DNA of 64,000 nt. Source: Achaetomium macrosporum. Lineage: Eukaryota > Ascomycota > Sordariomycetes > Sordariales > Chaetomiaceae. This document shows positions 1 to 11,446 of this stretch, piece after piece (within the stretch, counting starts at the first letter, position 1; every line of letters starts with the position of its first letter). The stretch lies in assembly GCA_033296875.1 (NCBI GenBank), contig MU860111.1, positions 1-64,000 on the forward strand, in the 5' to 3' direction. Below the pieces are notes generated by a model. The model searched no databases. It was not told the origin of the DNA and worked only from the letters and a program-made list of their open reading frames with translations. Both the position numbers and the translations under genes were made by a program.

Positions 1-1
1 T

Positions 2-1633
2 CTCATTGTTGTGCATAGCCTCCCCTTCCGACTCGTCGAAAGCTCGGAGTTTCATACTCTTTGCAAGGCACTCAATCCAACGGCCTCAAACGAGATCATC
101 TCTTCGCATTCTGGAATCAAAAGCCAAATCGAAAAATCATGGCTCTCTCATAAAGACCTTGTGCGGAAAAGGCTTCAGTCATCTCTATCAACAATCCATA
201 TCTCTCTCGACGTGTGGACTTCTCCAAATAGAAAGCTCTTCCTTGGGATTTGTGCTCAGTTTGTGGATCGCGAAACGGAAAGGCTTTCCAAGGCATTGGT
301 TGGACTTCCTTCGATTCCTTCACATCACGCCGACTCTCAATGCAAAGCTCTCTTTTCGGTTCTCCAAGACTATGGGATTCATCAAAAACTTGGCGCGATC
401 ATCAGCGACAATGCATCCTCAAACGACAAGCTTTGTCGATTACTTGGCTCTATTCTTGAGGAGGAAGGGTCAACGTGGGTGGCATCAGATAATCGGATTC
501 GGTGCAATGGCCATGTTATCAACTTGGCAGTTCAAGCCTTTCTCTTTCAAGAACTGAAAGAAGAAATGGAGGAAGAGGATGAAGACGAAGATCCCCTAGA
601 GAAGAGAAAGGTCTCCCTTCGCAACTTTGGCCCTCTTGGCAAGCTTCACAACATTGTCGTTCACACCCGTGGCTCCCCTACTCGAACTCGGCAGTTCATG
701 GAACTTGCCGGTCGGAATATCCCCCTCGACAATAGCACCAGGTGGAATAGCTGGTACGAAATGCTCAAGGTCGCCATTGAGAAGGAGTCAGCTATTGACT
801 CTTACTCAAAAACTTGGTATGATGATCTCCAAGACGACTTCCTATCTCCACAAGACTGGGAATCCCTTCGATCAGTCCTCTCGTTCTTGAAACCATTCTA
901 CCGCGCAACCAAGGAGACCGAAGGAGATCTTGCAACCATTGACCGAGTTCTTTTCACCATGGATATTCTGGTTCAGCACTTCAAGAAGAGTCTTGACACT
1001 TTCAAAGCGAACGCTTTCTTCTCTCCTCGGGTTCAAAGGAGCTGGGCAGCCTTTGACAAATACTACCTGAAGACAGAGGACTCGCCATATTACGCAGCGG
1101 CGATTATTCTGCACCCTTCTCGGCGAACTGGATATCTCAAACACAATTGGGATAAAAAATGGGTACGACCGGCTATCCAAGCCGTCAAAACATTATGGGT
1201 TCACTTCAAGAATCAAGAATTCATCCCATCATTAGCTCCACCTTTCGAGGAAGCAACAGAAGATCTTGACGATGACTACGACATCTTCGCTCGGAATCTC
1301 GCGAACTTCCCACGGCCGCACAGCAAAGATGACCTCGAAGAATATATATCGGAGCATGCAACCCCTATTGACAAGCCAGCTTTGTCCTGGTGGTTGGATT
1401 CTCAGCAACGGAAACGTTGGCCAAGGCTCTCACAATTCGCAATCAACATTTTATCGATCCCAGCGATGAGCGCAGAGCCCGAGCGGGTGTTTTCTGGGGC
1501 TCGCCGTACGATATCTTGGGAAAGAATGCAACTTGGGGAGGGGACTATTGAGATGCTTGAGTGTTTGAAGCATTGGAAGAGGTCAGGATTGATTGGGGAG
1601 TTTGCAGGGGCTGGAGATATTGACGATGACTAA
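2..1633 (+). mobile_element. hAT-family transposase, 5' end outside the window
   Basis: The frame is open from base 2 and has no ATG at its left end, so the N-terminus (normally with a BED zinc finger) lies outside the window. Visible hAT landmarks in order are a LPFRLVES segment, SLDVWTS (first catalytic Asp), IISDNASSN (second Asp), a CNGHVINL Cys/His motif, an acidic insert, and a C-terminal hAT dimerisation block with SAEPERVFS and ARRTISWERMQL. About 543 codons have no stop or frameshift, so the copy may be recent or still functional. Family identity is clear from the motifs. Whether the element is complete and active cannot be judged without the left end. Confidence 0.9.
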
Positions 1634-2133
1634 GCAGGATGAGATATTTTCCATATTTTGAATCAATATTCGATTGCTTAGTAATATTGATTTTTCCCAA
1701 AACGAATATTTTTTGCCCACCCTGGTCCAGCCCCCTTCATGGATGAGATACCACCATGGAGAGCCGTTTTCCCTGGGAGTGAACAGCCAGATGTCTTTGC
1801 GCGCGATGAAGGGCAGCACGTCGTGTCCCCTGAAACTGAACGCGAGGAAGTCGAGGAAATCCTGATTGGGTGAGTGACTAATTGTTAGTACGGTATGTAA
1901 GCTTTGTTTGCTTCTGTGGAAGCAACAAGGGGGCTCTGTGCGAATAGTACAAACTGTGAAGCGGCAACATATCTCCAGCGGCACGGGGAATCGCCTTCCT
2001 ATAGCATCTTGGAATCTGATAGGCTTCTGGTCCCACGGCTCATCTATCGCGGCATATATGTGGTACTTGACCTCCTCTTTACTTTCGTGTAGTTGCTGAG
2101 CAAGGCGGAGGTTGCCTTGCTGTCCGGACGCAG
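1634..2133. other. gap with possible right end of the hAT element
   Basis: No gene is seen. Bases 1660-1714 carry short inverted AT-rich motifs (atcaatatt, aatattgat, cgaatattttt). A CCCTG at 1720-1724 would fit a hAT right terminus, since hAT ends commonly read CAGGG at the left and CCCTG at the right. The 8-bp target-site duplicate would then be 1725-1732. This is a guess until the left end is seen. Confidence 0.35.
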
Positions 2134-2613
2134 TCAGGTTGTCGATGGTTTGCCTGTTAGTGATAGGAACCGCAGGTTAGAGGTCACTGCAATCAGCTGA
2201 CGGAGAGGTGGACGCAGCGGAACCTGATAATGTCGCCTTGTATCAGCGAAAGAGAACCCGTGAGGCTCTGAATCCGTGGTTTTGCCCGAGATTGACCAGG
2301 TGATTCGGCTGTAAAAACTCGTAAACCAAGATCTACGACTGCCGTATTTCTCCGTCAGTGTAGCGAGTTCTGTAAGTACTTCGTGGCGTCGCTTGACAGT
2401 GCTGTTGAGCGCGCCTAGGGTGGTAGGGGATGCTGAGGACCAAGGTGAGGATGGAGACAAAATTCCCTCCAGCAGCTCTCTCATTTGGGCAAGGTCGCAT
2501 TTCAGGCTTTCCAGAGTTTTTGTATCATCTGAGGATCCGCCAAATGCATCAACACACTTGACGATCACTCCAATGATGGCGATACAGTCTCCGACGCTTA
2601 ACGGCGACGCCAT
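2134..2613 (-). pseudogene. relic resembling the N-terminal domain of fungal STAND/ankyrin proteins
   Basis: An open frame of 159 codons begins with MASPLSVGDCIAIIG, the style of start found on fungal STAND, NACHT-ankyrin and related HET-type proteins. It continues with helices containing LESLKCDLAQMRELLEG and a RRSWFTSFYSRITWSI segment. Such N-terminal domains normally precede NACHT or repeat regions hundreds of residues long, and none is visible downstream on this strand. I therefore read it as a truncated relic beside a transposon. Family assignment rests on my recognition of the pattern and is uncertain; it could also be a short intact gene. Confidence 0.4.
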
Positions 2614-4152
2614 TATAGGCCAATGGCCCGGGGATTCTGATCGATGAAGAAGACACGACGCAACCCAGAGATCGGTGGCGCGGTCTAGGTTGATGTATTG
2701 GAAGGTTGGGCAGCAGCCAAAGCTCAGGGTACCTAATAGGGTGCCTGGGTACTAGGTGAAGTACCTTAGTGGTGTGTGGTTGGGAATTATCATTGGGCGC
2801 CCCTTCCAGCGCCAACACTCGAGCTTCGGTTTGCTGAACGGACTGGATTGGTGGTACCCGAGAGGCCTGCGGTCTGAGAACCAATAGCACTCATAGGTAA
2901 GGCTGTCTTTTCTGCTCATATTCATGGATGCCAGTTCTTGAGGGTGCCGAGTGCCCCTTACGACCCGCTGGCACTCCGCCAGGCAAAGATGACGGGCAGG
3001 GGCTCGTAAAGCCGTTGGATGAGACATTGAGGAGGACCTGCAGGGCCTCCTACGCCGGGAGCACGTGTCCCAGCAGCAGAAGCCGGGCCCAGCCTCTAGC
3101 GGGAAGATGGTGGCTGTGGCGATGAGGAAGACGAAGGTCACCAGCAGGAACAAGAACAACTGGACGCTCGCGAGAGCGAGCGTGCCGTCAAGCAGCTGGT
3201 AGCTACGTGTGCTAGGCCAACCGCAGCACCATCCAAGTGATGAAGGACTGGGCGTGTGCGCGGCCCCATTGACCGCGGAAAGCCCAGATTTAGCTGGCCG
3301 TCATCAGGCAGATATTGACTCTTGCTTTTATAGTGCGGGCTTTGGGCTGGGCAGCCAAGCAGTGCGATGCAAACAGTCGTCCAAAGAGTGCGGTTACAAA
3401 AACGCGGCTATGCTCACTCCTGTACGTCAGGGGCACAGCCATCTCGGGCTGTACGTACCTCTGTTTGTTGCTACCGCGGGGATCAAGCCAACGAACAGCC
3501 GGATGGGATCTGGTGTGTTCCACCAAATGTTATACCAAGCACTCCATAAGAGGAACTTGAAGAAATGGGGCGTAGACTAAGCCCTCATGTCTCGCTGTCT
3601 AAGAAGGCCACATGAGCACCGTTCGGCAGGAGCATGTTGCACTAACGCCGGCAGGTTACAAGCCTTTCCAGTGATGGCAAATATCCTCCCCGGCAGGGAG
3701 ACAACGTGGTGTCGTCCAATTGGGTGTGGAAAGACAAACTTCGTGGGCCCGCGACGGGTGTAAGTTGAAGAGGGATGAACCGGGCAGAGCCCGGATAGTG
3801 GAAGAAACCTACTAGTGCAAGGACCATGATTGAACCCGCGTGGTTGTGTTACACAAGATTCATTGGGAGACGAGGATACTCCCTATGGCCGCAAAGCTTC
3901 CAGTGCGCCATGAAAGTGTGCAAGGACGGAGTGGGTTCGGAGTCGGGAGGTTCGAATTTCAGAAGAAGGACCCTGCAGCGCGCGAGGTATGATATGCTCT
4001 CGGGTTTTGAACAGTAACCACCGCGACCGGCAACCTGCAACCAGCTGATTGAGTTGACGAGATGCCTCTCTAGCCCCTTTCTACAGAACGCCAGACTCCG
4101 CTCCCAATGCGATGAAGAGACCAGAGGTATAAGCGCCCACCACTCCTCCCCT
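2614..4152. other. intergenic, no gene recognised
   Basis: Only short mutually overlapping frames occur, none with recognisable motifs. A GGTTCGAA at about 3950 resembles a tRNA B box, but no A box or cloverleaf could be found around it. Confidence 0.5.
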
Positions 4153-4671
4153 TCACGGAACTCTCGTCTTCAGCTGGACGCCGTGCCAGTCCTTCATGAG
4201 GTCCCCTAGCGCAGCGTTGACGAGCCGTTGCTGCTTGAGCATGGTCAAGCCGCGAAACTTCTCGGAGCTTATCTCGATGCCATACATAGACCCGCAGCCG
4301 CCGGATATGTCTTGCACCACAAGCTGTGTAGGTGCAAACTCAGCGGCCAGTCTGTCCCAGACCTGTGATTCGCCCTCGGAGAGGAAGTTTGGCTTTTGTA
4401 GCGCGCCGCTGGAGGTAGAAGCCGCATCTTGTGGTTGCGCGGAGGCAGATGACGAGGCACCCGAGGTAGAGAAGAGTCTGTTGCCGGAAGTTTGCCGAAG
4501 GCATTGCGAGAGCTGGGACCGAGAAGGTGCAGCTTTCACGCGGGATTGAAGTTGACCCTGGCCGGTCGTTGAAAGGGGCCGTCTTTGAGCCGCCCGAAGC
4601 AGAGATTGTTCGGTGCGACGGGCATTCGCAGTGAAGGCAGCTCTAGCACGCAAGCAAGCTCGGCAGATCAT
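4153..4671 (-). CDS. BolA-like protein, mitochondrial (BolA3/Aim1 type)
   Basis: The 172-residue product ends in a BolA domain: QDISGGCGSMYGIEISSE with the BolA3-type conserved Cys, then KFRGLTMLKQQRLVNAAL and HGVQLKT. BolA3 proteins act in the mitochondrial matrix in late iron-sulfur cluster transfer to lipoate synthase and respiratory-complex proteins, working with monothiol glutaredoxin. The first about 60 residues are rich in Arg, Ala and Ser and lack acidic residues at the start (MICRACLRARAAF), as expected of a mitochondrial presequence. The frame is open 34 codons further upstream with another ATG at 4773, but that extension does not look like a targeting signal, so the ATG at 4671 is preferred. 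There is a single exon. The middle is Ser/Ala-rich linker. Confidence 0.85.
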   Translation of the reverse strand: MICRACLRARAAFTANARRTEQSLLRAAQRRPLSTTGQGQLQSRVKAAPSRSQLSQCLRQTSGNRLFSTSGASSSASAQPQDAASTSSGALQKPNFLSEGESQVWDRLAAEFAPTQLVVQDISGGCGSMYGIEISSEKFRGLTMLKQQRLVNAALGDLMKDWHGVQLKTRVP

Positions 4672-6617
4672 GGTTGTGGGAACTTGGGAGAATCGCTGGC
4701 CTATTACTGTATCTAGAGCCTTAAGGTCAGCGAATTGCTTGGAATTCTGCCAGTGGGCGATGCGAGCTCTCACCGCACGGGAAAGACAACAGTTCTCATC
4801 AGTTCCAACGAAGTTTTTCCTTTTGCTGGAGAGCAGCGGAAGCTCTCAACACACGCGGTTCTCGCATCGTTACAAATCACGCGACCGTCGATTGGTCCAA
4901 TGGCGCCACTTTCTGGGGTAAACCCCACCTTCCACCTGGCGGCTTCTTGGCATTTTCGTTTGAGATGGCCTTTTGGGGCTATGGTGTTCGGTCGTTTCGT
5001 TTTCCATCTCCAGACCTGAGCACGTCGACTCCATACGTGTCTTTGATCTTTGCCTCGAAACTTAGCCTGGCGTCTAGTTTTGGAGATTGCTTCCTGCCAC
5101 AAGTCACTGAAATCTGCACCTCACGATCCGAGTCAATTACGACGGCTTTGTAAGCCCAGCTTAACCCGGTGCTGCCGTCCTACCGACACCTAACTACCGC
5201 GTGTACCTTAAGGTAGGCTTGCGACAGGGAACGCTCGACTACGGCGTTCACCAGCCTTTCCTAGCAGAATTGCAATTCATGGAACGTCCTGCCGCAACGG
5301 TTACACAAACGGAAGACGACAATCTACTGTGTATCAACGAAAGATGGATATTTCCGGCCTCGGCACATTTGCGCCCGCTCCGCTCACGGGACGGGTCCCA
5401 CTACCGCGCGAATCGTGTCCGAGCCCACCGCGTTGGGGCACTGCGATCGTTCAGAAGCATGCCGCACAAACAGTTTGGAGGCATTGCACCAACAAGACAG
5501 TGAGGCTTTCAACTGTCCTTGGATAGTTGTTGAGGACGAGGCGTATCGGTCCAATTGCTCCGCCGCTCAGTCTCTCAGGTTGTGCTGCTCCTGCGGCCTG
5601 CGTGCATGCATCGGCTGATATCGAATCGATCCATGATACGGGCGACAGGGGGGCAGGGGCAAGCGGGGAGCGGGGAGCTCGCCCAGCCGGCTTGCTGCAG
5701 GAACAATGCATGGCGCTGTGAGCGAACCATGAGGAGGTTTGTCTGTCTCCTTCCGAGTTTGTGAAGGCTTCCAATCCATGCGTACTTCCGGCAGAGACCC
5801 GCGCTCTCAAGGCGTGGAGGACAGGGGTAGCAGGCATGCCTCCCGAAGCTAGGGTGTTCACTTGCCTGAAGCGGCACTACGACCCGACCGCGCGATTGCC
5901 GGCAAAGGCTCGCTAGCGGCTAAGGAGAAGTTGAAGCCACCGCGGTTCTTCGATGGATCATCAACGGCGGCGTCGTCTTCTGTTCCGTGCAGGCCGCGAA
6001 GGCTCGTTGAGAGCCTCAAGTCTAAAGGAGCTGGAACCCGGGCTACGCCAAGCTCAGGCTGATTCGGATCGTCCAAAGTGCACCACCCACTTCGCAAATC
6101 ATCGTCCGTTGTACATGTACTGCATTGTTTCTCCCCCCAGTTGCAGTTACTGTTCCCAGACAATTCCTGCGGGCCATGGCGGCACAATTTAACATTCCTT
6201 GGCGCGAGATCTCATGCCCTATCGGGGACGCATTCCACGCTTGCGACATGGCCGACCTGCCTTCTCGAGCAAGACCGCAGCGGGACAATCGACTGCCTCT
6301 TGCCCAATGAGGTCGGCCAATTCAGCGGGCGATAAGAGTCTGGGTAAATTCGGCCGCAACCTCGCCTTGACGTTCCTGCGCGGGGGGAAGCGAGAGACAA
6401 TCACCCCCTGAGGAAGTAAGCACGTCACGGCATACCCGCTGCATACCTGCCTATATAAGTGCCACCATGCCGCCAACTCGGCCACCCGCGACATCCCGTC
6501 CGAGGTACGGGTCCGCAGTCTCCGGTGTTGGGTGCCGCTCCTTCTCTCGCCAGCTGCGCGCCGGTCCCAGTCACTCGCTTCGACGCCTCCTCTCCCTGGA
6601 CAGATCGCTCTTTCATC
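4672..6617. other. divergent intergenic region between the BolA-like gene and the subtilisin
   Basis: About 1.9 kb without a supportable gene. Frames on both strands are short and overlapping. The right end holds the subtilisin promoter. Confidence 0.5.
6452..6459 (+). promoter_or_regulatory. TATA box of the subtilisin gene
   Basis: TATATAAG lies about 160 bp upstream of the chosen ATG at 6618. It is the only good TATA motif in the near promoter. Confidence 0.6.
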
Positions 6618-9424
6618 ATGGTGCGGCTGGACTTGGCCGCCGTGATTCTGGCGATCACGTCCGTCGCTCGGGCTGTCACCCCAGACACGCCGCCCACCAT
6701 CCCGGGCGCGTACATTGTAGAGTATGCCGAGGATCAGGTGGGCTTGACTCTGGCCCCGATACTCGTTGACGGCCGAGGCTAAACCCCCTCCAGGACTCAA
6801 ACGCACTCGTTGATACCCTTGGAGGGAAAGCGTCGCTCCGCAAGGACCTACGGTTCAAGCTGTTTAAGGGTGCCTCCATCCAGTTCAAGGAGGTCAAGGA
6901 TGCTGAGAAGATGGCGGCCAAGGTGGCCAGCATGCCAACGATCAAGCGCGTCTTCCCTGTGCGACGCTACCCAGTGCCCCACCACGTGGTGCATTCCACG
7001 GGCGATGCGGTCCAGGAGATCATTGCGAAGCGGACGGAGGGCAATGACACCTTCTCACCGCATCTGATGACACAGGTGAACAAGTTCAGGGATGCAGGGA
7101 TCACCGGCAAGGGCATTAAGATTGGCATTATCGACACTGGTGTAAGTGGCGCGCGCCTCCGCAGACAGGGGAGCGTGACAGACGTGTTACTGACACTGAG
7201 ACAGACCGACTACCTTCACCCGGCTCTGGGTGGCTGCTTCGGACCCGGCTGCTTGGTTTCGTATGGCAGTGACCTTGTCGGTGACGAATTCAACGGTTCA
7301 AACACACCCAAGCCGGACCCAGATCCGCTCGACTGCAATGGCCACGGCACGCACGTCGCCGGCATCATTGCGGCGCAGACAAACAACCCGTACGGCATCG
7401 TTGGAGCAGCCTCGGATGTCACTCTGGGGTCGTACCGCGTCTTTGGCTGCGAGGGCGACGTCCCCAACGACATCCTGATCGCCGCTTACAACATGGCCTA
7501 CGAGGACGGCAGCGACATCATCACGGCTTCGATCGGCGGGCCCTCGGGCTGGAACGAGGATCCTTGGGCTGCGGTCGTGTCGCGCATCGTCGAGAGCGGC
7601 GTCCCCTGTGTGGTTTCGGCCGGTAATGACGGCGCTGCCGGCATCTTCTATGCGTCGACTGCTGCCAACGGTAAGAAGGTCACAGCAATTGCGTCTGTCG
7701 ACAACAGTATGACGCCCTCGCTGCTCAGCAACGGCTCATTCTCGGTCAACGGCAGCACTGAGTTCTTCGGCTTCACCCCTGGTGAGCCGGCAGACTGGGC
7801 AAATGTCAGCCTTCCCCTGTGGGCCGTCAACTTCAACACGACCGATCCAGCAAATGGATGCGACCCGTATCCGGACTCGACCCCGGATCTTTCCGGCTAC
7901 ATCGTGCTGGTCCGCCGCGGCACCTGCACCTTCGTGCAGAAGGTAACCAACGCGGCCGCGAAGGGAGCAAAGTACGTCATGTTCTACAACAACGCGGCTG
8001 GAACGGCCAGCGTGTCGGCAAATGTGGAAGGCGTCAAAGGCGTGGCCATGGTTACCCCCGAGCAAGGTGCATCGTGGATCAGCGCCCTGGAAGCTGGCGA
8101 GAAGGTAGTGGTCAACATGCCGGACCCGGCCACGGCCGGCAGGTTCCTCTCCTACGTCAACAATACGGCCACGGGTGGCTTCCCAAGCGACTACACCAGC
8201 TGGGGTCCCACCTGGGAGGTGGAGGTGAAGCCTCAGTTCTCGACTCCGGGAGGCACGATCCTGTCGACGTACCCCCGTGCTCTGGGCTCGTATGGCGTGC
8301 TCTCCGGGACATCCATGGCCTGCCCGCTGGCGGCTGCTATCTACGCCCTGTTGATGAACGTCCGCGGCACCAAGGACCCCAAGACGCTTGAGAACGTTCT
8401 GTCGTCTACCGCGCACCCAAACCTGTTCCGGCTGAACGGGCAGTCTCTCCCGCTGCTCGCGCCGGTCCCGCAGCAGGGAGGCGGCTTGCTTCAGGCTTGG
8501 GATGCAGCCCACGCCACGACCCTCCTCAGCGTGTCAAGTCTGTCGTTCAACGACACGGACCACTTCAACCGTGTGCAGAACTTCAGCATCTCTAACACGG
8601 GCAAGACTGAAGTCACCTACGAGCTGAGCAACATCGGTGCTGCCACTGCCTACACCTTCTCCAATGACGGCTCCATCACTCCCGCTGAATTTCCCAACGA
8701 GCTGACGGCCGATTTCGCGTCGCTCTCGTTCGCGCCCAACAAGGTCACCATCCCCGCCGGCCATCGCAAGATCATCACCGTGCAGGCCACCGCACCCAAG
8801 GGCCTCGACACGAAGCGCCTGCCCGTCTACTCCGGCTACATCGCCATCAACGGCTCGGACGGCTCGGCCCTCTCGCTCCCTTACCTGGGCGTCGCAGGCA
8901 GCATGCACTCACACGTCGTGCTCGACGCCAGCAACACCCTGCTCGCGCGGGCCAGCGACGAGAACAACACGCCCGTGAAGGCCAACGAGGTCTTTGTCCT
9001 CCCGCCGCCGGGCTTCGGCAACGACACGTCGTACCGCAACCGCACCGAGCAGCCCAAGTTCGTCGTCACCCTGGCGCTGGGCTCCCCGCTCGTGCGCATC
9101 GACGTCGTGCCCGTGAGCAACGCCACCAATGTGAAAGTCGTCCTGGGCACCAAGACGCTCGGCCAGCCCGAGGGATCGCCCATCCAGTGGAATCCGCGAG
9201 GCACGTTTGAGTACGTCTGGGACGGCGAGATGGACGACGGGAGTTATGCGCCCGCGGGGCAGTACAAGCTTGCGGTCAAGGCGTTGAGGATCTTTGGGAA
9301 CCCGGACAAGGCGGGCGAGTATGACGCGACCGAGACGGTGCCGTTTGGGATCCAGTACCTGCCTGCGCCGGGTTCTGTGGGTGCAAAGCTCAGGAGGTAC
9401 ATAAGGAGGGATGGGAATAAGTGA
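6618..9424 (+). CDS. secreted subtilisin-like serine protease (S8) with PA insert
   Basis: Three exons (6618-6737, 6794-7141, 7205-9424) give 895 residues. A signal peptide (VILAITSVARA) is followed by an I9-type propeptide beginning GAYIVEYAEDQ, then the S8 catalytic domain with Asp154 in IGIIDTG, His203 in GHGTHVAGI and Ser526 in SGTSMACP. Between His and Ser a protease-associated (PA) domain is inserted (FVQKVTNAAAKGAKYVMFYNN). The last about 300 residues are beta-rich and Fn3-like, as in minor extracellular/C5a-peptidase-like subtilases. Intron 1 (6738-6793) splits the propeptide. Intron 2 (7142-7204, 63 nt, stop-free) falls right after the catalytic Asp motif, and its removal restores DTGTDYLHP. 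Likely role: extracellular protein degradation. No GPI signal or transmembrane segment is seen at the C-terminus. Confidence 0.92.
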
Positions 9425-9572
9425 ATGAGAGCAAGGGGCATGGAGGAGGAGGGGATGCATGTGACTAACTGCAAGCTGATGAGGCAAACTGTTGGAACTT
9501 GGGAGGTCCAGGGGTAACAGCTGAGTGAGTGACCTATCTGACTGACATAATACGCTACATGAGATGAGGCAA

Positions 9573-9578
9573 AATAAA
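9573..9578 (+). terminator. poly(A) signal of the subtilisin gene
   Basis: AATAAA about 150 bp after the subtilisin stop codon. Confidence 0.4.
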
Positions 9579-11263
9579 AAGATGATAGACTTGGACTTGG
9601 ATTTGGATCTGCGGAGAAGATTGCTTGAAATGAAGCAAGCAGGCTAACGTTAGATGTCCATAATCTTGGTGCGCACTTCAGCCTGTCAGGAGATCCAGAC
9701 ACTTGGGAACCTTGGAAACCTTGGAAGCCGGACGGAACGATCCGCGGTTCTGTGAAATGAGGCTGCACCTCTCTCCCTGGCCCGCTGCCATGCTGAGAAC
9801 AAGGGGTTAATTCCGGGCCTTTGAGAGGGATCGACACTTCCGCTCATCCGTGTGGGCAGGCGCTTGGGCCGAGCTGACCCGAGTTTCTCGAGGCATTTGT
9901 CACTTTGTGTGTTTTGTGCAGTCAGCTTGCATGCATTGTACCGTACCAGGAAGAGGAAGACCTTTTGGATAGCACTGGCCGGACCTTTTGGATTGACAGG
10001 GGAAGTGTTGCTGTTGCATTCATCTATGGAACTCTGGAACGGCATTCAGGAACAGGAAACTGACAGGAGTGGAGATCCAGGCGGGGAAAGGCAGTCAGTT
10101 GCCGGGATGCTACGGATCGAAGACTGGGGATCAGAAGGCGGGCGGCCGGCATTCGCCGGCCCTTCACGCTAATTTTCTCCCCCTTGCCTGGAAACGGTAC
10201 CCCTTGGACCTGGCAAGCTCCATTGCCGGCGGCTGTTGCGACCAAGGCACACCGCTCTCGATATCCCTCGAAGAAGGGCAGATGCCCAGGAGACAGTTTT
10301 TACGGCACTGTCAAGGCGGTTTATCAGGGCGGCTTTGCTTTGTGGCTTGGTATCACAGTACATATATACGTACAGCCACTCACAACCTCCCACATGCAAG
10401 GGACGCAACGGCCCCAACAGCACACTGGAGGGTCACACAGTGGCATGCGTGGCATCTGCGTCTGTGGCTGTCTGTTGGTGTAGATCGTGATCCCGGTTGC
10501 AGCAAACTTCGCCCGGATCCAGGGCCCTGATATTGCGGCGACGCACAACCTTGGAACAGTTCATGTTGGACCTGACAGATTGGACCGGGCCTGGCATTCA
10601 TGGACTGAATATTGTTGGACCAAACATGACAGCGGATCATGTAGGTATTCCCATGTCAGACTCCACTGTGCGCTGCGTTCTGAACCCGGAATGATCTATG
10701 ATCTGCGCGCACAAATCCGGCTACACAGGAATGCATCCACAGAGTGAACACCGCACGTGGAAGAAGCCGCGAGCCCATAAACCCTTCACGGTCTCTCCCT
10801 TACTGTACTGCGACTTTGAGCCTGAAATTATCGAAACGCCACAAAAGCAAAACAACCCGCCGAGCTGAGACCGGATCATGCACTCCATATGAGCCTCCCT
10901 CGACAAAAGTGGCGGCGTTGTGTTCGTCGTTTTCAGATTGCCCGATTGAGCCATAGGGTTGGTGATCACGACCAACTCTGGAGGTCTTGGCGGAGGCTAT
11001 TGGGATCAGCAACCAAACCATGCCCTGGGAAAGGAGAAAGGAGACATCCTGGTTGGTAACTGGGCTCTAGGTAACAGCCACTGTTTGTTTTGTGTCGTAT
11101 GCGGGAAGCTTCCGCAACCATGCACACCGGCCCCGGGGCCCCGGCCGGCGGAAAATGGTTGGGCGGCCATCGTCATCCCATCATCCAGGCTCTGGCTGGC
11201 CAGGACCCGAGGAGGAGGGGTGATGAACGGATTATGAGCATGAGCAGCTCCATCAGGACAAGA

Positions 11264-11271
11264 GTATTAAT
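11264..11271 (+). promoter_or_regulatory. TATA-like box of the small secreted protein gene
   Basis: TATTAATA lies about 180 bp before the ATG at 11447. A C/T-rich leader follows, as is usual for strongly expressed fungal genes. Confidence 0.4.
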
Positions 11272-11446
11272 AGGGCGAGATCACCCTCTGGATGGCCTTC
11301 CCTTTCCTCTCTCATCCTCAGCTGCAACTCTCAGCGTGCCAATCCTTTCCAACTAATACCCTTAATACTACCTAATCGTTCAGACCTTAGTCACTCTTTT
11401 CAGACGATCCACACTCGTTCGCTTCCCAACCACCACAACTAGCACA

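Larger units (their letters stand above)
9425..11446. other. intergenic, promoter and 3' regions only
   Basis: About 2 kb with no recognised gene. It holds the subtilisin poly(A) signal on the left and the promoter of the small secreted protein gene on the right. Frames such as 10069-10530 show no motif, start context or codon bias of a gene. Confidence 0.5.

Noticed and set aside
3940..3965. GGTTCGAA resembling a tRNA B box
   Set aside because: No A box, acceptor stem or cloverleaf could be formed around it.
6467..6769. Upstream frame with strong Kozak context (GCCACCATG) in the subtilisin promoter
   Set aside because: It begins only 8 bp after the TATA box, so it is most likely upstream of the transcription start; the peptide is Arg/Pro/Ser-rich without motif.
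10069..10530. 153-codon frame between subtilisin and the small secreted protein
   Set aside because: Low similarity to any protein style, overlapping frames on both strands, no promoter or intron signals.
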